From assembly GCA_016718805.1 (NCBI GenBank), contig JADKCP010000004.1, forward strand, positions 1-64,000: a DNA stretch of 64,000 nt, given 5' to 3'. This stretch comes from Bacteroidota bacterium (GTDB lineage Bacteria; Bacteroidota; Bacteroidia; UBA4408). Below are positions 56,417 through 64,000 of the stretch, piece after piece (position 1 is the first letter of the stretch; each line of letters begins with the position of its first letter). Below the pieces are notes generated by a model. The model saw only the letters and a list, made by a program, of their open reading frames with translations. It was not told the origin of the DNA and searched no databases. Position numbers and translations under genes: made by a program.

Positions 56417-57721
56417 CTATTGAATATCTTCATCAAAAATTCCTTTTGCTTTATTCAGCAAATTGTCAAAAAAACTGCCTTTCTTTTTTACTGAATGGTC
56501 TTTTATTTCTGTATGTGTTGGAGCTGGTGGTGCATCATTGGTAGTTGTATCAGTTGCTTCTTCAACTGGACTAGCAGTAGCCAGCCCTCGTATTACCAAT
56601 CCAACTCCGGTTGCATACATTGGGCTAGTAACATCTTCAAGACCTTTGCTCAAGTGTTCGTTAGGATAACCAACACGTGCATCCATTCCTGTTATATACT
56701 CCATTAATTGAGTGATGTGTTTAAGCTGAGCTCCACCACCGGTAATAACAATTCCAGCTATTAACTTCTTTTCGTAACCAGAGTTTTTTATTTCGTAATA
56801 GATGTGTTCAATAATTTCCTCCATGCGAGCTTCAATGATGCTCGCCAAATTTTTTAACGAAATTTCTTTAGGCTCACGACCTCTTAAACCTGGAATACTT
56901 ACAATTTCATTATCGAGATTTTCGCTGGCAAGCGCAGAGCCAAATTTTATCTTCAATAATTCGGCTTGATTTTTTATGATGGTGCATCCCTCTTTGATAT
57001 CCTCCGTAATAACATTTCCACCAAAAGGAATTACTGCAGTATGGCGAATTATTCCCTCATGAAAAATTGCAATATCGGTTGTACCACCTCCAACATCCAC
57101 CAATACTACTCCAGCCTCTTTCTCTTCATTACTCAATACTGCATCCGCAGAGGCAAGTGGTTCAAGCATTACTTCTTTTGTAGTTAATCCTGCCTTTGTA
57201 ACACATTTAATAAGGTTATGAATTGCGGCAACCTGTCCGGTTATGATGTGAAAATTAGCTTCTAATCTTTTTCCAGCCATTCCAATCGGATCCTTTATGC
57301 CCATCTCATTATCCACGATATATTCTTGTGGAAGTACGTGAATAATTTCCTCGCCCGGTAGCATCGCCAATTTGTACATATCTTCAATTAAGGCATCTAC
57401 ATCTTTCTGACTAATTTCTTCTTCCAAACTATTGCGCATTCGAATACCTCGATGCTGCAAACTTTTTATGTGTTGACCGGCAATTCCAACATGTACTTCA
57501 TTGATAGTAATACCGGATTTACTCTGAGCTTCTTCAACAGCTACTTTTATCGATTGAACAGTTTTTTCAATATTCGAAACAACGCCTCTTGAAACGCCAA
57601 CTGATTCGGTCTTTCCAAGACCAAGAATCTCAATTTTACCAAATTCATTTTTACGCCCAACGAGCGCAACAATTTTTGTGGTACCTATATCTAATCCTAC
57701 AACTATATCGCTGTTTTTCAT
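56417..57721 (-). CDS. ftsA: Cell division protein FtsA
   Basis: FtsA is the actin-like protein anchoring FtsZ to the membrane. From the ATG at 57721 (MKNSDIVVGLDIGTTKIVALVG) the protein is 434 residues with the phosphate-1 motif, 'LVDVGGGTTDIAIF' (phosphate-2) and 'GIVITGGGAQLKHI' (adenosine). The C-terminal 'FFDNLLNKAKGIFDEDIQ' is the amphipathic membrane-targeting helix. A longer start (57739) would overlap the ftsQ gene by 13 bases; the ATG gives a 5-base gap. Confidence 0.96.
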   Translation of the reverse strand: MKNSDIVVGLDIGTTKIVALVGRKNEFGKIEILGLGKTESVGVSRGVVSNIEKTVQSIKVAVEEAQSKSGITINEVHVGIAGQHIKSLQHRGIRMRNSLEEEISQKDVDALIEDMYKLAMLPGEEIIHVLPQEYIVDNEMGIKDPIGMAGKRLEANFHIITGQVAAIHNLIKCVTKAGLTTKEVMLEPLASADAVLSNEEKEAGVVLVDVGGGTTDIAIFHEGIIRHTAVIPFGGNVITEDIKEGCTIIKNQAELLKIKFGSALASENLDNEIVSIPGLRGREPKEISLKNLASIIEARMEEIIEHIYYEIKNSGYEKKLIAGIVITGGGAQLKHITQLMEYITGMDARVGYPNEHLSKGLEDVTSPMYATGVGLVIRGLATASPVEEATDTTTNDAPPAPTHTEIKDHSVKKKGSFFDNLLNKAKGIFDEDIQ

Positions 57722-57726
57722 TCTAG

Positions 57727-58521
57727 TTATTTTTTGCAAACAACATTATTTTCGAATTTCAGGTTTATTTCAGAATAGGTATTCCAACCTACTTTGCTTA
57801 ATCCGCGTGTATAAAAAATGTACAGCTTCTTAAATTTCTTATCTATATCCTGTGTATCTCCGAAAATAATTTTGTGCTTGCCAATCGATGGTATCAACTC
57901 AATATCAGCACCAACAGTAATTTGCTGAATTTGAGCTTTCCAAAATTCGTTTGAATCAATATATTTCGCAAGGCAATAAAGACCAAATAGCTTGTTTTTT
58001 TTCAACAGCGAATCGTTAATATCCTGCGATGAAAAATCAAGCAAATTATTGCTTACAAATCGTTCATAAATTTCTCCTGTAATTACTGGTACGCGTGCAG
58101 TATAGTTCGGCGACCATAACATTAATTTCCCGTTTGAATCTATGTAATAGCTTTCACCTCCAGCGGTAATTACTCGTGCAATGGGTCTTTTTTGTGTAAT
58201 ATTCACGGTAAGGTCACCGGCAATATTTTCAAAAACCTCGGCATTTGAAATGGCCGGATGGGTATTAAATACTTTCTCCAATTTATTGATATCAATACTT
58301 GCTAATGTTTGTCCATTTAGCTTATCCCTGTTTTCGAGCGCCATTTGAAGAATATCGGCTTTGCTCACAAATTCGTTATCGTCAGTTTCATCAATGTTTA
58401 TTTCAACAGAAGAGCAGGTTAGGCGGTTGTGTTCCTTTTTTACAAAACCAAGCAATACAACTGTTACAGCAAGTATTGTTATCCAACTGAAAACTATAAG
58501 TACTTTTTTTATCGACTTCAT
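57727..58521 (-). CDS. ftsQ: Cell division protein FtsQ/DivIB
   Basis: The 264-residue protein has a short cytoplasmic start, one membrane helix (about 7-27) and a periplasmic POTRA-like domain ('EFVSKADILQMALENRDKLNGQ', 'LEKVFNTHPAISNAEVFENIAGDLTVNITQKRPIARVI'). FtsQ links early and late divisome proteins. Sequence conservation in this family is low, so position between murC and ftsA matters; the start overlaps murC's end by four bases (ATGA). Confidence 0.92.
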   Translation of the reverse strand: MKSIKKVLIVFSWITILAVTVVLLGFVKKEHNRLTCSSVEINIDETDDNEFVSKADILQMALENRDKLNGQTLASIDINKLEKVFNTHPAISNAEVFENIAGDLTVNITQKRPIARVITAGGESYYIDSNGKLMLWSPNYTARVPVITGEIYERFVSNNLLDFSSQDINDSLLKKNKLFGLYCLAKYIDSNEFWKAQIQQITVGADIELIPSIGKHKIIFGDTQDIDKKFKKLYIFYTRGLSKVGWNTYSEINLKFENNVVCKK

Positions 58522-59921
58522 GCTTTCAAATTATATTTTTTTAGTAATGCAATTTCAATAGGTTCAACACATTTATCAATATCGCCGGCACCCAGCGCTA
58601 ATATTACATCGGGTGATTTTTGAATAATTGTTTCAACTAAATTTTCTTTACTACAAAGCAATTTATTGTTTGATTGCATGCGCTGTAACAACATTGCTGA
58701 ATTCACATTCGGAATGGGTAATTCACGAGCCGGATATATTTCAAGTAAGATGGTGTCGTCTAACAAATCCAAACTTCGGGCAAATTCATCTGCAAAATCG
58801 CGGGTGCGCGAAAATAAATGCGGTTGAAAAATTCCAAGAATTTTTTTCTGAGGATAAAGTTCCTTCACTGAATTAATACATGCTTTCAACTCTTCGGGAT
58901 GATGTGCATAGTCATCAATAAATACAAGCTGTTCTGATTTTATTCGATAATCAAACCTCCGCTTTACTCCACGAAAACTTGCCAATGCTTGCTTTATTTC
59001 TGAAGCAGTAACACTGAATATCTGTGCAGCTGCTACAGCTGCAATTGCGTTTTCTGTATTGTGCTGTCCGGGAAATGAAAAGTACAATCCATCAATTGAC
59101 TCAATTTTACTTTCCAAATCAAACGAATAACTTCCATTATCAATGCGCAAGTTCTTTGCAAAAAAGTCAGCTTGTTGTTGCAATGAATAGGTGTATTTTG
59201 TAACACCTGTAGAAACAGGAAAATCACTTTCAAGCCCAATTTTAGAAATTAAAAATCCTCCGGATTTAATTTGATTTGAAAAAAGTTCGAAAGATTGTTT
59301 TAAAAATTTATGCTCTGAATATATATCCAAATGGTCAGCATCAATGGAAGTAATAATGGCAATGTCAGGATGTAGTGTCAAAAAAGAACGGTCATATTCA
59401 TCCGCTTCAACAACTGTTGGTCCTGGTCCATTTAGTTGTTGAGAAAGTAAAAAATTGGAATTGTAATTCCGTGTTATTCCTCCCAAAAATGCACTACAAT
59501 CTTTGTTGGCTGACTTTAGGATATGCGCCAAAATACTTGATGTTGTTGTCTTTCCATGTGTTCCAGCAACAGCCAATGTAAAAGTATTTTGAGTAATGAT
59601 TCCCAAAACTTCCGAACGTTTTTTTAGTGAATAACCTTCGTTGATAAAATAATTATATTCTGAATGATCCTTGGGAACTGCCGGTGTGTAAATGACTAAA
59701 ACTTTTTCCTTAGCCGTTGATTGTAACCCTTTAAAAAAAGCAATCGAATCGTCAAAATGTACGCGAATTCCTTCTTTTTGCAATTCATCGGTTAAGGAAG
59801 TAGGTGTTTTGTCGTAGCCACAAACTTCCATATTCAGAGTTTTAAAATAACGCGCAAGTGCACTCATACCGATGCCTCCGATTCCTAAAAAATAAATTGT
59901 TTTAAGGGCGTTAAAATCCAT
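58518..59921 (-). CDS. murC: UDP-N-acetylmuramate--L-alanine ligase
   Basis: MurC adds L-alanine to UDP-MurNAc with ATP. From the ATG at 59921 (MDFNALKTIYFLGIGGIGMSALARYF) the protein is 467 residues. It has the P-loop GTHGKTTTSSI, 'VVEADEYDRSFL' and 'AHHPEELKACI'-type blocks and the C-terminal ligand domain. A start at 59942 would overlap murG by 17 bases; the chosen start leaves a 4-base gap. A ddl gene, common after murC in other phyla, is absent here. Confidence 0.96.
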   Translation of the reverse strand: MDFNALKTIYFLGIGGIGMSALARYFKTLNMEVCGYDKTPTSLTDELQKEGIRVHFDDSIAFFKGLQSTAKEKVLVIYTPAVPKDHSEYNYFINEGYSLKKRSEVLGIITQNTFTLAVAGTHGKTTTSSILAHILKSANKDCSAFLGGITRNYNSNFLLSQQLNGPGPTVVEADEYDRSFLTLHPDIAIITSIDADHLDIYSEHKFLKQSFELFSNQIKSGGFLISKIGLESDFPVSTGVTKYTYSLQQQADFFAKNLRIDNGSYSFDLESKIESIDGLYFSFPGQHNTENAIAAVAAAQIFSVTASEIKQALASFRGVKRRFDYRIKSEQLVFIDDYAHHPEELKACINSVKELYPQKKILGIFQPHLFSRTRDFADEFARSLDLLDDTILLEIYPARELPIPNVNSAMLLQRMQSNNKLLCSKENLVETIIQKSPDVILALGAGDIDKCVEPIEIALLKKYNLKA

Positions 59922-59925
59922 TGAT

Positions 59926-61026
59926 TTAGTTTGAATTTGCAATACTTGCTACTTCACTTGCTATAACTTCAGCTGCATCTCTAAAGGCCAGTTTCAAAAT
60001 GTTTTCTTCCAACTTCTTGCGCTTATCATCATTTGCTAATAAATCAAAAAGTGTAGATGGTAAATTTTCACTAACATCTGCATCCTTAATCAATATAGCA
60101 GCATGATGTGTTACCAAAGCTTGTGCATTACTTGTTTGGTGATCTTCAGCAGCAAAAGGATAAGGTATTAAAATAGCTGCCTTATCAACAACACACAACT
60201 CTGAAACCGAACTTGCTCCGGCTCGCGAAACCACAACATCAGCAACCGCGTAAGCATAATCCATTTTAGATATAAAATCGTGCACCCGTATAGTACAGTT
60301 GGTATAATCAGCTGCTGCCTTATCAGCCACTGCCTTAAATGTTGTACCCGTTTGCCAAATCAATTGAACCTTGTTTTTTTCAAATTCTGGAAGGAAACTT
60401 TTGATGGCTTCGTTAATACTCCTCGCCCCTAAACTTCCACCAATTACAAGCACAGTTTTTTTACTTGCTTCCAATCCAAAAAATTCCATTCCACGCTCTC
60501 TTTTTCCTGCCAGGTTTTTAATATCCTGACGTACGGGATTACCTGTGAGAATAATTTTTTCCTTTGGAAAATATTTTTCCATTCCATCGTAAGCAACACA
60601 AATACGTTTTGCTTTTTTTGCCAAAAATTTATTGGTAATTCCAGGATAAGAATTTTGTTCTTGAATTAATGCCGGAATACCCATTTTTGTAGCGGCATAT
60701 AACAAAGGTCCGCTTGCAAATCCACCCACTCCTACTACAACATTGGGTTTAAATTCACGAATTATAGTTTTGGATTTTCGAACACTCGAAAATAATTTAA
60801 ATGGAAATGAAAGATTTTTTAAAATCGATTTGCGTTGTAATCCGCTTATATTTAAACCAACAATTTTATACCCGGCTGCAGGAACTTTTTCCATTTCCAT
60901 CTTACCTTCTGCTCCCACAAATAATATTTCAACTCGATTGTATTTTTCCTTTAAAGCATTCGCTATAGCAATGGCCGGAAAAATATGTCCGCCGGTTCCT
61001 CCACCGCTTATAATTACCTTAAGCAT
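59926..61026 (-). CDS. murG: MurG, undecaprenyl-PP-MurNAc-pentapeptide GlcNAc transferase
   Basis: MurG attaches GlcNAc to lipid I to make lipid II. The 366-residue GT-B protein has the glycine-rich 'SGGGTGGHIFPAIAIANAL' and 'VVGVGGFASGPLLYAA'. The donor-site 'VIGGSLGARSINEAI' and 'VVSRAGASSVSELCVVDKAAILIPYPFAAEDHQTSNA' are also intact. The start overlaps ftsW's end by eight bases. It is peripheral on the inner face of the membrane. Confidence 0.97.
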   Translation of the reverse strand: MLKVIISGGGTGGHIFPAIAIANALKEKYNRVEILFVGAEGKMEMEKVPAAGYKIVGLNISGLQRKSILKNLSFPFKLFSSVRKSKTIIREFKPNVVVGVGGFASGPLLYAATKMGIPALIQEQNSYPGITNKFLAKKAKRICVAYDGMEKYFPKEKIILTGNPVRQDIKNLAGKRERGMEFFGLEASKKTVLVIGGSLGARSINEAIKSFLPEFEKNKVQLIWQTGTTFKAVADKAAADYTNCTIRVHDFISKMDYAYAVADVVVSRAGASSVSELCVVDKAAILIPYPFAAEDHQTSNAQALVTHHAAILIKDADVSENLPSTLFDLLANDDKRKKLEENILKLAFRDAAEVIASEVASIANSN

Positions 61027-62173
61027 GCGCAGGTTCTCCTTTCGTTTCTGCTTCGATTTCGCGACTTACACTTAACATGATACCTATGGCGATACTCGAA
61101 AAAATTACGGATGTTCCTCCAGCGCTAACCATGGGTAAGGGTTGACCAGTGACGGGAAATAAGTGAACTGCTACTCCCATATTTATCATGGCTTGAAATA
61201 CCAACATAAAACACAAACCTATTGACAATAAACTTCCAAAAGTCTTTGGACTTTTGGTTGCAATTCGTGTAGCCCGGAAGAGCAAAATCATGTATAAAAA
61301 AATAACCAAAAACCCGCCAAGTATTGAACCATATTCTTCAATAATAATTGCGTAGATAAAATCGGATGATGCTTGCGGTAAAAAATTTCGTTGTGTACTT
61401 TTCCCGGGGCCTTTACCAATTGGTCCACCGGTTGCTATTGCAATCATTGCTTGCTCGGCCTGGTAATTTTCATCACTGTCTCCGCTAACAAAACTTTCTA
61501 ATCGAGTTTTCCAAGTTTCAACACGATTATTAATATGCGGAAAAGTAAAAACAAGGAGTATAAACAATCCCAGAAACACAATTCCACTTGCAACTAAAAG
61601 TAAAATATATTTAATGTTTACTCTACCAATAAACATCAGTACCAAACAGGTAACAAACAAGACTGCAGCGGTAGAAAAATTAGCCGGTAGTATTAAACCG
61701 CAAATAATTAAAATTGGTGCAACAATCGGAACAAACGCTTCTTTAAAATCCTTTATTTGATCCTGTTTCATTGAAAGCAACCTGGCAACATATACAACCA
61801 ATGCCAACTTAGCAAAATCGCTTGTTTGAAATGTAAATCCAATTCCGGGAATTGCAATCCATCTACTTGCCTCACCGGCACTAACTCCTTTTACCAAAGT
61901 AAAAAGCAATAATGGCGCTGCAAGAAACACCGCTATTTGAGAGCCTCTTGAATAATAAGTGTATTTAATTAAATGCGTAAAATAAATGCAGAGTAGCGAT
62001 AAAGCAACAAAACCAATTTGCTTAAAAAGAAAAAACTCGGTATTTCCTCCTTTGTATTTATAGGCTAAAGTTCCGGAAGCACTGTAAACAACCAATACCG
62101 AAAATATGGAGAGCATTACAGCTACTACCCATATTACTTTATCACCGCTTAATTTACTTAAAACTTTGTTCAC
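61019..62173 (-). CDS. ftsW: Lipid II polymerase FtsW
   Basis: FtsW is a SEDS-family peptidoglycan polymerase of the divisome. The 384-residue protein has about ten membrane segments and the SEDS signature 'GKGPGKSTQRNFLPQASSDFIYAIIIEEYGSILG'. It also has 'FPVTGQPLPMVSAGGTSVIFSSIAIGIML' near the end. It lies between the MurD-like stub and murG; FtsW rather than RodA is inferred from the dcw context. Confidence 0.95.
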   Translation of the reverse strand: MNKVLSKLSGDKVIWVVAVMLSIFSVLVVYSASGTLAYKYKGGNTEFFLFKQIGFVALSLLCIYFTHLIKYTYYSRGSQIAVFLAAPLLLFTLVKGVSAGEASRWIAIPGIGFTFQTSDFAKLALVVYVARLLSMKQDQIKDFKEAFVPIVAPILIICGLILPANFSTAAVLFVTCLVLMFIGRVNIKYILLLVASGIVFLGLFILLVFTFPHINNRVETWKTRLESFVSGDSDENYQAEQAMIAIATGGPIGKGPGKSTQRNFLPQASSDFIYAIIIEEYGSILGGFLVIFLYMILLFRATRIATKSPKTFGSLLSIGLCFMLVFQAMINMGVAVHLFPVTGQPLPMVSAGGTSVIFSSIAIGIMLSVSREIEAETKGEPAHA

Positions 62174-62184
62174 TTTTAGTTGAA

Positions 62185-62730
62185 TTATTTAATTCGTTGA
62201 TCGAAAAACTCACGAACAGAATTCTTAAAACTATTGCCTCGTACTTCATAATTTTCATACAAGTCGTAACTTGGACAAGCAGGTGAAAACAATACTACGT
62301 CACCCTTTTTTGCCCAGTGATAACTGTATTCAACAGCTTCCTTCATTTCTTTTGCATCCACAATAAGCGGCACAATATTTTGGTATTGAAAAATTTTAAA
62401 TAAGGTGCTGTTATCTTTACCTAGACAAATAATTGCCTTTACTTTTTCACGCATTATTTCTGCAAGTACTCCATAATCGTTTCCTTTATCAACACCACCA
62501 ACAATCCAAATAATGGGCTTCTCCATTTTTTCCAAAGCAAGCCATGTACTATCTAAATCGGTGGATATACTATCGTTGATATATTCAACATAATTAAATT
62601 CACCTACCTTTTCTAATCGGTGTTCAGTGCTATTTAACTCTGTATAATTTTCACGTTCAATTTCCTTGCGCATTTGCAAAAGTCTGCGCATGTATTCAAT
62701 TGGATTGGTAGTTATCTTTTTTGATTCCAT
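62185..62730 (-). CDS. Stand-alone MurD C-terminal-domain paralogue (murD-like stub)
   Basis: The 181-residue protein begins with a charged, helical N-terminus (about 1-34) and then aligns only with the C-terminal D-glutamate domain of the adjacent MurD. It shows 'EHRLEKVGEFNYVEYINDS', 'WIVGGVDKGNDYGVL' and 'SPACPSYDLYENYEVRG'. It has no N-terminal substrate domain and no ATP P-loop. The key lysine of MurD's 'NDSKATN' is isoleucine (Ile55 in NDSIST); Thr57, Lys82 and Ser154 are kept. The gap is 21 bases to murD and 11 to ftsW, so it is co-transcribed. It looks intact, not decayed; role unknown. Confidence 0.85.
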   Translation of the reverse strand: MESKKITTNPIEYMRRLLQMRKEIERENYTELNSTEHRLEKVGEFNYVEYINDSISTDLDSTWLALEKMEKPIIWIVGGVDKGNDYGVLAEIMREKVKAIICLGKDNSTLFKIFQYQNIVPLIVDAKEMKEAVEYSYHWAKKGDVVLFSPACPSYDLYENYEVRGNSFKNSVREFFDQRIK

Positions 62731-62751
62731 TGTTAAAAATTAAGGTGGATA

Positions 62752-64000
62752 TTATAATGATTTCACATCTCTTTTAAATTGACGACCACGGTCTTCGTAG
62801 TTTTCAAACAAATCAAAACTGCTGCAAGCCGGCGATAACAATACGGTATCGCCTTTTTTAGCAAGTTTGTAAGAACGCTTTACAGCTTCTTCGGAAGAAT
62901 GAGCGTCTACAATTATCTCAACTAAATCGGCAAAAGCATTGTGAATTTTTTCGTTTTCCTTACCAAGGCAAACAATTGCTTTCACTTTATCTTTAACCAA
63001 TTCGCGTAACATTGAATAGTCATTTCCTTTATCAACTCCTCCTACTATCCACACGGTAGGATTCGTCATACTTTCCAATGCATACCATGTTGAATTCACA
63101 TTCGTTGCCTTACTGTCGTTAATAAATTCGATGCCATGCACCTTAGTTACAAACTCAAGTCGATGTTCGATGTTTTCAAAATCGGCAAGACTTTCGCGCA
63201 CAATTTCATTGCGGATATCCAAAACTTTGGCAACAATACCTGCGGCCATTGAATTGTAAATGTTGTGCTTGCCTTGTAAGGCTAAACTGTGTATTGACAT
63301 AGAGAAGGGTTTATTGTTTATATCCAGGATTAATTCTGTTTCGTTTAAATAGGCACCATTTTCAACCTTTTCGTAAATAGAAATAGGAATTAATTGTGCA
63401 GTAATTTTTTGGGATGCAAGGTTCGATTGTGTAATTGTATCGTCTTTGCAATAAATAAATACATCTTGTTGCAATTGATTTTGTGTGATGCGAAATTTTG
63501 AATCCACATAATTTTGCAATTCATATTCGTAGCGGTCGAGATGATCGGGAGTTATGTTTAACAACACAGCTAAATTGATACGCGTTTTAAACATGCCATC
63601 TAATTGAAAACTGCTTAATTCCAAAACATAATAATCGAAGTTTGATTCTGCCACTTGTCTTGCAAAACTTTTTCCGACATTTCCCGCCAATCCAACATTT
63701 AATCCGGCCTTTGTAAGAATATGATATGTAAGCAATGTTGTTGTTGTTTTTCCGTTTGTTCCGGTGATACCGATTAATGTAGCATGTGTGTGACGTGCAG
63801 CAAATTCAATTTCAGATATTACTGGTTTGCCTTTTTTCAGAATGGCTTGTACTAGTTCTGCTTTGTCAGGAATACCGGGACTTTTAACGACTTCATCCGC
63901 TGCTAAAATTCGTTTTGTTGTATGTTGATTTTCTTCAAACTCAATTTGATGGCTCAACAATTCCTTTTTATACTTCTCTTTAATACTGCCTTGATCAGAA
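62752..64000 (-). CDS. murD: UDP-N-acetylmuramoylalanine--D-glutamate ligase, 5' end outside window
   Basis: MurD adds D-glutamate to UDP-MurNAc-L-Ala. The frame stays open to base 64000 (the residues before 63960 read SDQGSIKEKYKKE-LLSHQ), so the start lies beyond the right edge and the TTG at 63960 is not the real start. The visible part has 'AADEVVKSPGIP', P-loop GTNGKTTTTLL, 'ITPDHLDRYE', 'HRLEFVTKVHGIEFINDSKATN', 'GGVDKGNDY' and 'SPACSSFDLFENYEDRG'. The MurD-like stub follows after 21 bases. Confidence 0.95.
   Translation of the reverse strand, partial: SDQGSIKEKYKKELLSHQIEFEENQHTTKRILAADEVVKSPGIPDKAELVQAILKKGKPVISEIEFAARHTHATLIGITGTNGKTTTTLLTYHILTKAGLNVGLAGNVGKSFARQVAESNFDYYVLELSSFQLDGMFKTRINLAVLLNITPDHLDRYEYELQNYVDSKFRITQNQLQQDVFIYCKDDTITQSNLASQKITAQLIPISIYEKVENGAYLNETELILDINNKPFSMSIHSLALQGKHNIYNSMAAGIVAKVLDIRNEIVRESLADFENIEHRLEFVTKVHGIEFINDSKATNVNSTWYALESMTNPTVWIVGGVDKGNDYSMLRELVKDKVKAIVCLGKENEKIHNAFADLVEIIVDAHSSEEAVKRSYKLAKKGDTVLLSPACSSFDLFENYEDRGRQFKRDVKSL

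Noticed and set aside
62185..62730. Reading the murD-like stub as a pseudogene
   Set aside because: The frame is complete, conserved motifs are retained in order, and spacing to both neighbours is operon-like.

Overview
The window comes from a member of the Bacteroidota (Bacteroidetes), probably an aerobic, environmental one. Seven predicted secreted proteins end in type 9 secretion (T9SS) sorting domains. Promoters that can be recognised fit the Bacteroidota pattern TTG-N17-20-TAnnTTTG. Other group hallmarks are a DUF5777 barrel, YceI beside a MarR regulator, a GlsB/GlsA lipid pair, and an AT-rich genome with few strong Shine-Dalgarno sites. I cannot name a genus. I found no tRNA, rRNA, CRISPR array, insertion sequence or prophage.

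Layout. 1-3.5 kb: surE, a small membrane protein, a T9SS cargo protein and a SCO-type copper chaperone. 3.5-14.5 kb: a CotH-domain T9SS protein, a ubiD-glcD-type oxidoreductase pair, a permease with murB, and two overlapping glycosyltransferases. 14.5-17.7 kb: ftsE, then a tight four-gene operon of a lipoprotein, two lipoprotein c-type cytochromes with CX4CH haem motifs, and a DUF5777 barrel. 18.2-26.6 kb: carA with a striking dyad at its promoter, a large PKD/SdrD T9SS protein, enolase, a eukaryote-type citrate synthase and an AI-2E/PerM membrane protein. 26.6-36.2 kb: a dioxygenase, a BNR-repeat T9SS protein, a membrane-anchored papain-like protease behind nhaD, a second permease, an F420-type reductase, and a marR/yceI pair with a palindrome over the yceI promoter. 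36.5-43.9 kb: GT2, ECF sigma, GNAT and rsmG in one overlapping operon; the glycine/ornithine-lipid pair glsB-glsA; a lipoprotein joining cytochrome c to a PHM-like copper monooxygenase; ruvC; and a DinB protein. 44-54.3 kb: three consecutive very large T9SS proteins, two of them adjacent SBBP-repeat paralogues. 54.4-64 kb: the division and cell wall (dcw) cluster on the minus strand, murD, a murD-like stub, ftsW, murG, murC, ftsQ, ftsA, ftsZ and yqeY, with murD running off the right edge.

The most unusual items are: (1) a stand-alone MurD C-terminal domain between murD and ftsW that keeps most of the D-glutamate-binding signature but has lost the ATPase domain and one key lysine; (2) the lipoprotein-cytochrome/DUF5777 operon, which could be an outer-membrane electron-transfer module; (3) the cytochrome-PHM fusion with all six copper ligands visible; (4) two promoter-overlapping dyads, at carA and yceI, that look like operators.
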